Positions 8,221 to 17,427 of a stretch of DNA of 64,000 bases are shown here, piece after piece. The DNA comes from DYRB01 sp963709645 (GTDB lineage: Bacteria; Pseudomonadota; Gammaproteobacteria; Chromatiales; Chromatiaceae), in assembly GCA_963709645.1 (NCBI GenBank), contig CAVPXP010000016.1:1-64000 (forward strand). Direction: 5' to 3'. Below the pieces are notes generated by a model, which saw only the letters and a list, made by a program, of their open reading frames with translations, ran no database searches and was not told the DNA's origin. Position 1 is the first letter of the stretch. Each line of letters begins with the position of its first letter. The translations under genes and the position numbers were made by a program.

Positions 8221-10155
8221 TTGACGGTCCGCGACATCGCCGCAGCCGTCTTTATTCTGGTCGGGTTCTACCTGGCCGGAGTCGTACCAACGGTAGAGAT
8301 CGCCTGGGTCACCGCCTTCCTGCTGCTGGTCGTCTTTCTGTTCGCCTTCGAGGTGGTGGGCGTGGACGTGGCAGCCATCCTGGTGATGGTGCTCCTTGGG
8401 CTCACGAGCCTGTTGGCCCCGATCATGGGGTTAGAACACGGCCTGGTGCCGGTCAACGACCTGTTCAGAGGCTTTGCCAGTAACGCGGTGATCTCCATTA
8501 TCGCGGTCATGATCATCGGGGCCGGACTGGACAAGACCGGCCTCATGTCCCAGGTGGCGTCCTTCATCCTTCGGGTCGGCGGGACCACGGAGACCCGCAT
8601 CGTCCCCATCATCTCCAGCACCGTTGGCGTCATCTCCAGCTTCATGCAGAACGTGGGTGCTGCCGCCCTCTTCCTGCCGGTAGTCAGCCGTATCTCTGCG
8701 CGCACTGGGCTGCCTATGTCGCGCTTGCTCATGCCCATGGGGTTCTGCGCCATCCTGGGCGGCACCGTGAGCATGGTGGGCTCCAGCCCTCTGATTCTCC
8801 TCAACGACCTGATCCTGACCGCCAATACGACCATGCCCGCGGATGCGCAGATGGCGACCTTCGAGCTGTTCGCTGTCACACCCATCGGCGTGGCGCTCCT
8901 GGCGACGGGCATCGTGTACTTCGTCCTGGCTGGACGCTTTGTCCTGCCGGTCCGCAAGACCGAGGGCGTCGAGGGGTCCGATGCCATGGCGTATTTCGCG
9001 GCCACCTACGGGGTGAAGGCGTTCAGGGTCAAGGAAATCCGAGTTCCCGAGGGCAGTCCGCTGACGGGCGTGAGCGTCGATGACCTGGAGCGGCGCTGGA
9101 AGCTGCGGATCGTCGGGGTGGGCAAGGGTGACGGCCTGCGCTTCGGCGCCGACGGGGTCGATCGCCGGCTGGGCATCGAGGCGAACAGCACCCTGTGTCT
9201 TCTCGGTCCAGATCGGTCCTTCCAGAACTTGATGAGCGAGAACCAGGTGCAGTTGCGCCCGGAGCTGGAGGTCTTCGCCGACGCTTTGTCACCCGCCAAG
9301 GCCGGTATCGCCGAGATCGTCATCCCGGCTGGGTCCGCGCTCATCGGCAAGACCGCACGTGACGTTTGGCTGCGCAAGACCTACGGCCTGTCTTTGCTCG
9401 TCCTTCATCGGGGGGAAGGGACGATCTCCGTGGAGAGCGGGGGCGCGCGTAACACCCCTTTCCAGGTCGGCGATACGCTGGTCGTGCATACCACCTGGGC
9501 AGATCTGGCCCGCCTGGAAAAGGACCGGAACTTCGTGGTGGTGACCACCGAGTACCCGCACGAAGAATTGCGTCCTCACAAGGTGGTCCACGCCCTGGTG
9601 TTCTTCGCCATTACGCTTGGCCTGGTCCTCTTTACCGACTTACGCCTGTCCGTCGCCCTGCTCACGGGGGCCATAGGTATGGTGCTCGCCGGCGTGCTTT
9701 CCATCGAGGAGGCTTACGAGGCAGTGAGCTGGAAGACTGTCTTCTTGCTCGCCTCCCTCATCCCCCTTGGCATGGCCGTGGAGGAGTCCGGCACTGCGGC
9801 CTGGATCGCAGACCAAACCCTAAGCGTCCTCGGCGGCATGCCGATCTGGGTCATCCAGGCGATGGTCGCAGTACTGGCGACCGTCTTCACGCTGGTCATG
9901 TCCAACGTGGGCGCGACCGTGCTCCTGGTGCCGTTGGCAGTGGACATCGCGCTCGGGGCGGGCGCGAACCCGGCGGTCTTCGCCCTGACCGTGGCCATCT
10001 CGACCTCCAACTCCTTCCTCATCCCGACTCACCAGGTCAATGCCCTGATCATGGGGCCAGGCGGGTACCGGGTGCCGGACTTTCTGCGCGCTGGCGGCAT
10101 CATGACCATCCTGTTCCTGGTGGTGTCCCTGACCATGCTCAATCTGGTGTTCTAA
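8221..10155 (+). CDS. SLC13/DASS family permease with two RCK_C (TrkA-C) domains
   Basis: The protein has an N-terminal membrane half, then two soluble RCK_C-like modules (about residues 245-450; IRVPEGSPLTGVSVDDLERR and IVIPAGSALIGKTARDVWLR start them), then a second membrane half. Serine/threonine/asparagine-rich re-entrant loops such as SNVGATVLLVPLAVDI and ISTSNSFLIPTHQVNALI match the SLC13 anion:Na+ symporter family, which carries sulfate, dicarboxylates or citrate. RCK-containing members are often annotated as sulfate or sulfur-compound transporters. The start is unsettled: TTG 8221 is in frame, but a good ribosome-binding site (GAGAGGGGGA) precedes ATG 8199 in another frame, suggesting a one-base indel near 8215. 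An in-frame ATG also exists at 8146. Confidence 0.85.
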   Translation: MTVRDIAAAVFILVGFYLAGVVPTVEIAWVTAFLLLVVFLFAFEVVGVDVAAILVMVLLGLTSLLAPIMGLEHGLVPVNDLFRGFASNAVISIIAVMIIGAGLDKTGLMSQVASFILRVGGTTETRIVPIISSTVGVISSFMQNVGAAALFLPVVSRISARTGLPMSRLLMPMGFCAILGGTVSMVGSSPLILLNDLILTANTTMPADAQMATFELFAVTPIGVALLATGIVYFVLAGRFVLPVRKTEGVEGSDAMAYFAATYGVKAFRVKEIRVPEGSPLTGVSVDDLERRWKLRIVGVGKGDGLRFGADGVDRRLGIEANSTLCLLGPDRSFQNLMSENQVQLRPELEVFADALSPAKAGIAEIVIPAGSALIGKTARDVWLRKTYGLSLLVLHRGEGTISVESGGARNTPFQVGDTLVVHTTWADLARLEKDRNFVVVTTEYPHEELRPHKVVHALVFFAITLGLVLFTDLRLSVALLTGAIGMVLAGVLSIEEAYEAVSWKTVFLLASLIPLGMAVEESGTAAWIADQTLSVLGGMPIWVIQAMVAVLATVFTLVMSNVGATVLLVPLAVDIALGAGANPAVFALTVAISTSNSFLIPTHQVNALIMGPGGYRVPDFLRAGGIMTILFLVVSLTMLNLVF

Positions 10156-10375
10156 TGCGTTCCTGAGGCGCCCCGCGATAATACTTGCGGGGGTGCTGTC
10201 TCACCTGCATTTGGCAAAGATGGACATCCCCGCAGGCCGCCTCCCTGCGCTTCTCTACGGCGTTTGCAGCACGCCGCCGCTGGAGAAGTCAACCTGTTGT
10301 CCCTATGTAGTTCAACCTGTCAGCGCCCCCTGTGATCGAGTACAGCCAGGGGCGGCAAGCCAATGAGAAGCCTCG

Positions 10376-11116
10376 ATGACCCGCCGGATCCCCCAGCTCA
10401 GTTCCCAACTTCGCCTCCGCGAAAGCAGGCCACCAACCGCCCTGACGAGGGTCGTCCTGACCGGTGCGGCCGCCGCTCTGCTGAGCGGCTGCGCCATGGA
10501 TCCCTATCCACCGCTGCCGATCCCGCCCCAGCCGGAGGGGACCATCTATAGCAGCTACTCGGCCCTGCCGGGTCCCGTCGAGGTCCAGGGCCCGGTGCAC
10601 CGGTTCGCCGAGGAGTCCGAAGCCCAGCCGGATGCCCAGCTCGCGACGCTATCCGAGGCTCACGCGGGCGCCCAGCCCTTTGCTGCGGCCCCGCCGAGGA
10701 CCCCAGTCCAGCCCGAGGCCTGGCGCGGGGACCCGGCCGCCTTCATCGGCCCGCCCAAACCGGGCCCGCGCAAGCTGACTATCCGCCTCAACCGCCAACG
10801 CTTCGAGTACAGCGAAGGGGGAGTTGTGGTCCACACCGGGCAAGTCACCACCGGCAGCGCCCAACACCCGACGCCCAAGGGGTCCTACAGCATCCTCAGC
10901 AAGCAGCGCGACAAGCGCTCAGGCAGCTACACGAACTACTTCGACATGCCCACCCCAATGCCCTATGCCCTCCAGTTCAGCGGTCCCTACTATGTTCACG
11001 AGGGCTGGGTCGCGGGGCAACCGGAATCCCACGGCTGTGTGCGGCTGCACTACGAGGACGCCCGTTTCGTTTTCGGGCGGATGAAGGTCGGCGACCGCAT
11101 CGCCGTGGCGGACTGA
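10376..11116 (+). CDS. L,D-transpeptidase (YkuD domain) lipoprotein
   Basis: The 246-residue product has a basic N terminus, a hydrophobic stretch and the lipobox LLSGC with Cys39, so it should be a lipid-anchored envelope protein. A proline/alanine-rich linker leads to a C-terminal YkuD domain. The catalytic block SHGCVRLH has the nucleophile at Cys221, and the partner histidine lies in YYVHEGW. These enzymes form 3-3 crosslinks in peptidoglycan or attach lipoproteins to it. PTPKGSYSI is another conserved YkuD segment. The gene stands alone, with non-coding DNA on both sides. Confidence 0.9.
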   Translation: MTRRIPQLSSQLRLRESRPPTALTRVVLTGAAAALLSGCAMDPYPPLPIPPQPEGTIYSSYSALPGPVEVQGPVHRFAEESEAQPDAQLATLSEAHAGAQPFAAAPPRTPVQPEAWRGDPAAFIGPPKPGPRKLTIRLNRQRFEYSEGGVVVHTGQVTTGSAQHPTPKGSYSILSKQRDKRSGSYTNYFDMPTPMPYALQFSGPYYVHEGWVAGQPESHGCVRLHYEDARFVFGRMKVGDRIAVAD

Positions 11117-11782
11117 GGCGGCGTTCCGCCGACACCAGAGTGCGCTCCCGGCGGCGGCCATCAGGCTCCGTCCTGAGGTGACCCCGCCGGGCTTGCCCCC
11201 GATCAGCGAGCCCACCGCCGCATGGACCGCAAGAGCCTTTGCGAGCCGGGTGCCGCGGTCTTGTCCCCAAACCCAGGGGGCGCTTCGGTGGATAACCTGT
11301 GCCCAAGCCAAGTCTCGCGCCTTGAGGACAGCGGGTTAGGGAAGCTGACTCAAGTTTGACCACAGGTGGACGGGGTGCGTCCCGCCGCCGTGTTACCCTT
11401 AGCCGCGCCTTACTTCTCCTAGCCCCTCCGCCGGTAAAGACGGCCTGCATCGACGGAGCGAATTTTGAATTGAGCGGGCTCGATCGCCTCATCGACCCCC
11501 TTGCCGAGCAAACCGGTGCGCCTGACCGGTCAGGCAATTTCGGCGTTTGGCACCGCGCAGCCGGCGCAACAGGACCCGTTATGCGGCGGCCCGCGCCGCC
11601 CCCATGACAGTGCCCGGGACCGCAGCCTGGACCTCACGCTGGGCCGCATCAACGGGCGTTTCGGCAGCGGCTCCGATGGGGAGCGCGGTTCGGTCGAGAC
11701 CCACCATCATCACCTTTCACTGGGCCTATCGGCTCCATTCCGATCCTGTCGCAACAAGCTGGCAGAGTGCATAAGGGGGACT
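11117..11782. other. Intergenic stretch, no supported gene
   Basis: The gap is 666 bp long. Several open frames cross it, but none shows a family motif. One frame (11640-11670) reads LGRINGRFG, which recalls trehalose-phosphate synthase but is too short to support a relic. The kinase ribosome-binding site AAGGGGGA lies at 11773-11780. Confidence 0.4.
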
Positions 11783-12628
11783 GTGAAAACACCAAAAAGT
11801 CTCGAATCGCTGGTGCGCGACGGCCTTGTCGATGAAGTGATTCGGTCACTCAAGAGCGGCAAGGAGGCTGCGGTCTATGTTGTGCGATCCGAAGGTGTCG
11901 TTTGCTGCGCCAAGGTCTATAAGGAAGCCAACAAACGCGGTTTCCATAAGCAGGCGTTGTATCGAGAAGGCCGCAAGGTGCGAAACAGTCGCCAGGCGCG
12001 TGCTATGGAAAAGAGCACGCGGTTCGGGCGCCAACAGCAGGAAGAGGTGTGGCAAAACACCGAAGTCGATGCACTATATCGGCTTGCCGCCGCTGGCGTT
12101 CGGGTGCCGCAGCCCTACAATTTCGTCGACGGCGTGCTGCTCATGGAACTGGTCACGGATGAGCACGGCGCCGCGGCGCCGAGGCTCAACGATCTGGAAT
12201 TGACCGCAGATCAAGCGCTGGACTACCACGATGCCCTGATCAAGGACGTGGTGAAGATGCTGTGTGGAGGGCTCATCCACGGCGACCTCTCCGAATTCAA
12301 TGTCCTCGTCGACACGCAGGGTCCGGTGATTATCGACCTGCCCCAGGCGGTCGATGCGGCGGCCAACAACAATGCTGCGAGAATGTTGGAAAGGGACGTC
12401 AGTAATCTGGCCGCCTACTTTGGTCGTTTTGCGCCCGAACTGCTTGCAACCAGCTATGGCCAGGAAATTTGGTACATCTACGAGAGCGGCAATCTGACAC
12501 CGGACGTCAAACTGACCGGCCATTTCAGAGGCAGCAATAAACAGGCCGATGTCGACAGCATCATGCGAGAGATCGACGATGCGAGAGAGGAGGCGGACCG
12601 GCGTAAGGAAGGGCGAGAGCATCGATAG
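11783..12628 (+). CDS. RIO-type serine/threonine protein kinase
   Basis: The 281-residue protein has the RIO kinase core: an ATP-binding Lys44 (CCAKVY), the catalytic loop HGDLSEFN with Asp168 and Asn173, and the metal-binding Asp185 in VIIDLPQ. The flexible insert and short C-terminal lobe match RIO1-like bacterial members. In archaea and eukaryotes RIO kinases act in ribosome maturation; the bacterial targets are not established. GTG 11783 was chosen because AAGGGGGA sits three bases upstream of the CTGTG and the kinase fold begins within 20 residues. An upstream open extension of about 94 codons has no conserved content. Confidence 0.85.
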   Translation: MKTPKSLESLVRDGLVDEVIRSLKSGKEAAVYVVRSEGVVCCAKVYKEANKRGFHKQALYREGRKVRNSRQARAMEKSTRFGRQQQEEVWQNTEVDALYRLAAAGVRVPQPYNFVDGVLLMELVTDEHGAAAPRLNDLELTADQALDYHDALIKDVVKMLCGGLIHGDLSEFNVLVDTQGPVIIDLPQAVDAAANNNAARMLERDVSNLAAYFGRFAPELLATSYGQEIWYIYESGNLTPDVKLTGHFRGSNKQADVDSIMREIDDAREEADRRKEGREHR

Positions 12629-12786
12629 TCGCCGACGAATTTCAGCGGGTTAGTGGTGGCATCGGTTTGGACGATTGGTGTCGATACTGAGCGGGAGCGC
12701 CAGGATTGCCTACCCTGACGCTACATCCGGGATGCTAACGGTATGACGAGTGCCGTGGTGATCCTAGCTCGTGCAGGGCCTGCTGA

Positions 12787-14382
12787 TCACGGCACGATGC
12801 GCAGCACCCCGCCGCGGCGCGGGTCACCGGCTCCGGCGAAGTGCCGGCCATCGTAGACCACCGTGTGGGTGCCGCCGAAAAACAGGTTGGGCTCGTCCCA
12901 CAACTGGTGGTCCGGCCAGTGGTCGGTCAGCGGGGCCACTGAGTCGGCGGCGAAACCCGGCTCGATGCTGACCTTGCCGCCTTCCAGATGGATGCGGGGT
13001 GCTGATACCGCCGCATCGGGCGACATGCCGAAATCGATCAGGTTGCTGAGGGTTTGCAGGATGGCGGTGCGCAGCCGGTTCGAGCCGCCCGAGCCCAGGG
13101 CAATGAGTCGGCTGCCGTGCTCGGCCACGGTTGGCGCCATCATGGAGGACACCCGCACGTCCTCGCGCCAGCGGTGGAAGCCGTCGGGGTTGAGGTCCTC
13201 CTCGCCGAGCATGTTGTTGAGCATGATCCCGGTGCCGGGCAGGACATGGCCGCAGCCCTCACCGTTCGACAGGGTGAGCGAGGCTGCATTGCCCAAGGCG
13301 TCGAGGACGCTGATCTGGGTCGTGCCGCGGGTCGCGAGCGGACGGCCGTGCACCGCCCCGTGGAAGCGCGCTACCCAGTCGTCGTGCAGCAGTCGTTCGT
13401 CGGCCGGACCGGTGCTGCGCGCCAGGTTGGTTTGCTCCATGACCCGCGCCAAGGTGAGCAGGTGCTCGGGCGTGCCGAAGGCGCGCTCGCTCAGATCCTG
13501 TTGTGCCAATAGGGCCAGGGCGAAGGCGATCAGCAGACCACCGGAGGAGGGCGGGGGATTGAAGTGGAGCCGGGCGCCCCGGTAGTCGCATCGCAGCGGG
13601 GCGCGTCCGCGGGTCCGGTAACCGGCGAGGTCCGCAGCCCCGAGCTGCCCGCCCTCCTGCTTGCACAATGCCACCAAGGCGCGTGCCATGTCGCCCTCGT
13701 AGAACAGCCGGTCGCCTTCCATTGCCAGCAGCTCCAGGGCACTGGCGAGCTCGGGCTGGCGCATGACCTCGCCCTCGCCGTAGAGCCGCCGCGGATCCTC
13801 GGGACTGGCATAGAGGGCCCGCGCCCCGGGGGTGGCGAGGTAAATCGGTGCGACGATGCTGAAGATGTAGGCCTGCAGGCGGTTGAGCCGCACGCCGTCG
13901 CGGGCGATCCCGACCGCCGGCTCGACGATGCGGCGCATGGGCATGCTGCCCAGCTCGCGATGCACGTCGAATAGGCCGCGCACGGTCCCCGGCGTTGCCA
14001 GGGAGCCCATGCCGATGTGGAACTCCTGCTGGGCGGTGCCGAAGTCGGCAACGACGGGGAAGAGATCGATCTCGTCCAGCGGACGCTTGCTTCGCGGGGA
14101 CTGCACGAAAAAGTCGTAGACCCGCGTGTCGCCTGCCGCGGTCCGGGCGGTCAGAAATCCGCCGCCGCCGAGCGACGTCAGCACCGGCTCGGCGACGCAG
14201 GCCGCGCACAGCCCCGCTAGCGCGGCATCGAAGGCGTTGCCGCCAGCCTCCAGGAGCAGGGCCGCAGCCTCGGCGGTCTGTGGGTGTCCGGCGGCGACGG
14301 CACCCTTGGCGGTCACCTGTCCCCCTTGCTCTGGCCGCTCGATGTACGCCCGGATCGGCTCACCGCCGATGCGTCCGCGCAT
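12787..14382 (-). CDS. Gamma-glutamyltransferase family protein
   Basis: The 531-residue N-terminal nucleophile hydrolase shows the maturation site as RGTTQISVLDALGNAASLT, where the second Thr becomes the nucleophile after self-cleavage. LGGGGFLTARTAAGD and PPPSSGGLLIAFAL are also family blocks, as is the C-terminal GDPRRGG. It would cleave or transfer the gamma-glutamyl group of glutathione or related amides. No clear signal peptide is visible, so periplasmic export is uncertain; cytosolic homologues exist. The start at ATG 14382 overlaps the end of the dicarboxylate symporter by about 23 bp, so the two are probably translated from one message. This could link uptake of an acidic amino acid with gamma-glutamyl metabolism. 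Confidence 0.85.
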   Translation of the reverse strand: MRGRIGGEPIRAYIERPEQGGQVTAKGAVAAGHPQTAEAAALLLEAGGNAFDAALAGLCAACVAEPVLTSLGGGGFLTARTAAGDTRVYDFFVQSPRSKRPLDEIDLFPVVADFGTAQQEFHIGMGSLATPGTVRGLFDVHRELGSMPMRRIVEPAVGIARDGVRLNRLQAYIFSIVAPIYLATPGARALYASPEDPRRLYGEGEVMRQPELASALELLAMEGDRLFYEGDMARALVALCKQEGGQLGAADLAGYRTRGRAPLRCDYRGARLHFNPPPSSGGLLIAFALALLAQQDLSERAFGTPEHLLTLARVMEQTNLARSTGPADERLLHDDWVARFHGAVHGRPLATRGTTQISVLDALGNAASLTLSNGEGCGHVLPGTGIMLNNMLGEEDLNPDGFHRWREDVRVSSMMAPTVAEHGSRLIALGSGGSNRLRTAILQTLSNLIDFGMSPDAAVSAPRIHLEGGKVSIEPGFAADSVAPLTDHWPDHQLWDEPNLFFGGTHTVVYDGRHFAGAGDPRRGGVLRIVP

Positions 14383-15652
14383 CCTGCTGGAGTACCCCGG
14401 TCTCGCCCTCACTGCGGGCGATGATGACCGCACCGCAGGAGTCGCTGAAGACGTTCACCGCGGTGCGCATCATGTCCAAGATGCGGTCCACGGCCAGGAT
14501 CAGCCCGAGCCCTTCCAACGGTAGACCAACCGCCCCCAGGATGATGGCGATGGCCACCAGGCTGGCGGCGGGGATTCCGGCCACGCCGATCGAGGTGAGC
14601 AAGGCGAGCATCACCACGAGGAATTGGGTGGCCAGCGACAGCTCGATGCCGTAGGCCTGGGCGATGAACAGCGCGGCCACGCATTCATAGAGGGCCGTTC
14701 CGTCCATGTTGACGGTGGCGCCGAGGGGCAGCACGAAGCTCGTGACCTTGTTCGAGACCCCTGCGTTCTTCTCCACGCACTCCATCGTGATGGGCAGGGT
14801 TGCCGAGGACGAGGCGGTGGAGAACGCGGTCAGCAGGGCGGCGCCCATGGCCTGGTAATGGCGCAAGGGGCTCACCCTGCCGACGAAATACAGGAGTAGG
14901 GGCAGCGTCACCAGGAAATGGGTGGCGAGGGCCAACATCACGGTCAAGAAGAACAGCGCCAATGGGCCGAACGCCTCCAGGCCGGTGTCTGCCACTGTCT
15001 TGGCCACCAAAGCAAAGACACCGATGGGGGCGAATCGCATGATCAAATCGGTAATGCGCATCATGATCTCGAACATGCCCTGGAAGAAGTTGTACTGGAC
15101 CTCGGCGTAGTCCTCTGTGATGCGAGCCAGGAAGAAGCCGTAGAGCAGGCTGAAGAAGATCAGGCCGAGCATCTGGCCCTCGCCCGCGGCTGCGACCACG
15201 TTGGTGGGGATCATGCGCAGGAAGACATCGACCACGTCGCCGCTGTCCTTGCCGCCGATTGTTGCTTCCAAGGCCGCTACGTCCGCGTGGAAGCCGAAGA
15301 CCTCCTTCGGGTTCCCATCCACGACGCCGGGCTGAATCAGGTTGACCGCGAGCAGACCGATCAGGATGGCGAACAGGCTGGTCATGGCGTAGTAACCGAT
15401 GGTCTTGCCGCCCAAGCGCCCGAGGTTTTCCGAGCCGCCGATACCGGCGACGCCGACGATGATGGAGGAGATGATCAGTGGGACGATCAGCATCTTGAGG
15501 GCATTGAGGAAGAGCTTGCCCACAAAGTCGAAGATGGAGTAGAGCGTGACCCCAAAAATATGAGCGTCGCGTCCGACTGCCAGACCCACCAGGACGGCGA
15601 GCACCAGGGCGATCAGGATCTGCCAATGAAGCTTCAGCTTGAACGGGTTCAT
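14360..15652 (-). CDS. Dicarboxylate/amino acid:cation symporter (DAACS family)
   Basis: This 430-residue integral membrane protein has eight or so helices and the hallmark hairpin loops. FSTASSSATLPITMECVE forms the Ser-rich HP1 loop, and LPLGATVNMDGTALYE is the NMDGT motif in TM7. It ends with the DRILDMMRTAVNVFSDSCGAV block. These residues bind Na+ or H+ and the glutamate/aspartate or C4-dicarboxylate substrate. ATG 15652 is favoured over ATG 15658 because GGAGGAAG lies at proper spacing from the former and abuts the latter. It sits directly upstream of gamma-glutamyltransferase with an overlap. Confidence 0.9.
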   Translation of the reverse strand: MNPFKLKLHWQILIALVLAVLVGLAVGRDAHIFGVTLYSIFDFVGKLFLNALKMLIVPLIISSIIVGVAGIGGSENLGRLGGKTIGYYAMTSLFAILIGLLAVNLIQPGVVDGNPKEVFGFHADVAALEATIGGKDSGDVVDVFLRMIPTNVVAAAGEGQMLGLIFFSLLYGFFLARITEDYAEVQYNFFQGMFEIMMRITDLIMRFAPIGVFALVAKTVADTGLEAFGPLALFFLTVMLALATHFLVTLPLLLYFVGRVSPLRHYQAMGAALLTAFSTASSSATLPITMECVEKNAGVSNKVTSFVLPLGATVNMDGTALYECVAALFIAQAYGIELSLATQFLVVMLALLTSIGVAGIPAASLVAIAIILGAVGLPLEGLGLILAVDRILDMMRTAVNVFSDSCGAVIIARSEGETGVLQQDARTHRR

Positions 15653-15822
15653 TGGCATCTTCCTCCGAAGGCGGCGGCGAGGTCGGTGGTGTGTCCGAGC
15701 TGGATCCGACGAATCCATGGGACTGCGGGCGGATTTTGCTCGGATGATCCCAGATCGGGGGTGACCCCGCAAACCATTGAGATCTCACGCCGCCCGGGTC
15801 AAGACTCGGCATTGCTGGCGGG

Positions 15823-16062
15823 CGGACCGCCGGCGAATACCGGGAGGACTACGCCAAGGAGTTCTGGTTCCGGCGGGCCGGCGTCAACCCCCGGGTGAGG
15901 GCAGAGTTCGAGGCGGATGGGATCGCGAAGTAGGGGGCAGCGGTGCGCGGTCGCACCGATGAGGTCAGGGAGCGCTTCTACCCCATCTTCGCCGAGCACC
16001 GCATCAAGCACCCGGCGGTATCCGCCATCACCGATGACGCGCGCGGCAGGCTGATCGGTTAC
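15823..16062 (+). pseudogene. Relic of nhaR-type LysR regulator (3' part only)
   Basis: One plus-strand frame reads EYREDYAKEFWFRRAGVNP then VRAEFEADGIAK, a stop at about 15931, and then GRTDEVRERFYPIFAEHRI followed by KHPAVSAITDDARG. The two blocks match the end of the NhaR effector domain and its C terminus. In E. coli NhaR the same places read WFNSQGL...GEFDDAALMK and YHAIFAERMIQHPAV. The roughly 30 residues between the blocks, and the whole N-terminal two-thirds including the DNA-binding domain, are missing. The gene is therefore dead. It faces the Ca/Na antiporter gene, and NhaR proteins normally control Na+ antiporters, which makes the location meaningful. Confidence 0.6.
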
Positions 16063-17111
16063 CGTCTGGCGCCGCAGTCGCGGGCGCACAACACCACCAG
16101 AGTCACTGCCGTGATCGGCAGGACGAACCAGAGCATGGCGGTCTCGTAGGCGCCCAGGGCCGCGTGGTGCATGGCGGCGAGGATCAGGTAGAGCGTGTAG
16201 GCGACGTAATAGCCAAAGAACAGCCCCCCCTCCCAGCGGGCGATCGCGCTGCCGGTGGCGAAGACCGGCAGGCACGCGACGGCGACCGCCACCATCACCG
16301 GCAGATCGAAGTGCAGGGCCGCCGGGGCCACGTCGATCCCGTTCGGCGACACGAGGCTCGCGAGCCCGAGAACCGAGAGCAGGTTGAAGACGTTGCTCCC
16401 CACCACGTTGCCCACTGCGATGTCGCGCTGGCCTCGCAAGCTGGCGATCACCGAGGTGGCGGCCTCCGGCAGGGACGTGCCGGCCGCTACGATGGTCAGC
16501 CCGATGACCAGTTCGCTGACGCCGAGGGACCGCGCGATATCCACCGCGCTCGTTACCAGGAGCCGGGACCCCAGAACCAGCACTGTCATCCCGACCACCA
16601 CCAGCAGGGCGTTGGCCCACCAGCCCAGGCGCGACGGGGGCGGGCTGTCCCCGTTCGCGGCGAGGCGCTCGCGCCGGCCTTGGCGGATCTGGAAGCTGAT
16701 GTAGCCGAGGATGCCGGCGAACAGGACGGCCCCGTCGAAGCGGCCGATGTGCCCGTCGAGGGCGAGCAGGAGGGTGAGAATCGAGGCCCCTACCATGAGC
16801 GGGACGTCCACGCGGATCAGTTGGCTGCGGATGGCGAGCGGCGTGATCAGGGCGGAGAGTCCGAGGACGAGCAGGACGTTGAAGGTGTTGCTGCCGACCA
16901 CGTTGCCGATGACAAGGTCCGGTTGGCCAGACCAGGCGGCGGCCACGCTCACGGCCAACTCCGGGGCGCTGGTGCCGAACGCGACCACCGTCAGCCCGAC
17001 AATGAGGGGCGGGATGCCGAGGCGCCCGGCGATGCCGGAGGCGCCGCGAATCAGGGCCTCGGCCCCGACGGTGAGGAGGGTCAGGCCCAGGGCGAGGAGG
17101 ATCAGGTTCAT
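16059..17111 (-). CDS. Calcium/sodium antiporter (CaCA family, YrbG-like)
   Basis: The 350-residue membrane protein is built from two homologous halves. Each contains the alpha-repeat pair: GTSAPELAVS with GNVVGSNTFNVLLVLG in the first half, and GTSLPEAATS with GNVVGSNVFNLLSVLG in the second. The acidic residues in these repeats coordinate Ca2+ and Na+ in the exchanger fold. About ten membrane helices are predicted. The start at ATG 17111 (MNLILLALG) removes a 97-residue Pro/Arg-rich extension that lacks features. The nhaR relic lies convergent at its 3' end. Confidence 0.9.
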   Translation of the reverse strand: MNLILLALGLTLLTVGAEALIRGASGIAGRLGIPPLIVGLTVVAFGTSAPELAVSVAAAWSGQPDLVIGNVVGSNTFNVLLVLGLSALITPLAIRSQLIRVDVPLMVGASILTLLLALDGHIGRFDGAVLFAGILGYISFQIRQGRRERLAANGDSPPPSRLGWWANALLVVVGMTVLVLGSRLLVTSAVDIARSLGVSELVIGLTIVAAGTSLPEAATSVIASLRGQRDIAVGNVVGSNVFNLLSVLGLASLVSPNGIDVAPAALHFDLPVMVAVAVACLPVFATGSAIARWEGGLFFGYYVAYTLYLILAAMHHAALGAYETAMLWFVLPITAVTLVVLCARDCGARR

Positions 17112-17427
17112 GGAAGACGGCCGGCAGACAGCTGAAGAAACGGCCATGGTACTGCCGCGCAGTCCTCGGACGACAGGCGCGGGCGGCTCCCAGATCGGGT
17201 GGAGTGCCGGAACCAGGCGCCATCTGCGGTTTGGTTGACCTGGGCCGGGGTCCCTCAGCCGGCGGATTCGGCTATCCTTGGCCGGGGCTGCCACCCAAGG
17301 CTGTTGCAATGGTCGGGGGTGGGGGTGCAAGGGGTCGGGACAAGGCCTCCGTCCCATCTGCCGCGCAGTGGCCGCGGGGCTTCCGCGCCCACGACCGTTC
17401 ATGTCCGATGACTCGAGGGGGTGTCAC
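17112..17427. other. Intergenic region between divergent antiporter and octaheme cytochrome genes
   Basis: This region of about 315 bp must hold promoters for both directions. No strong consensus promoter was found. A GAGGGGG ribosome-binding site occurs at its right edge, seven bases before GTG 17428. Confidence 0.4.

Noticed and set aside
10289..10320. Direct repeat TCAACCTGT, twice, before the L,D-transpeptidase
   Set aside because: Nine bases only, no inverted ends nearby; too weak to call an element or operator.
11640..11720. LGRINGRFG-like stretch suggesting a trehalose-phosphate synthase fragment
   Set aside because: Only nine residues match and the rest of the frame shows no family block; chance similarity is likely.
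15799..17223. Long minus-strand frame across the antiporter gene
   Set aside because: It is an out-of-frame shadow of the antiporter; its protein is Arg/Pro-rich with no fold.
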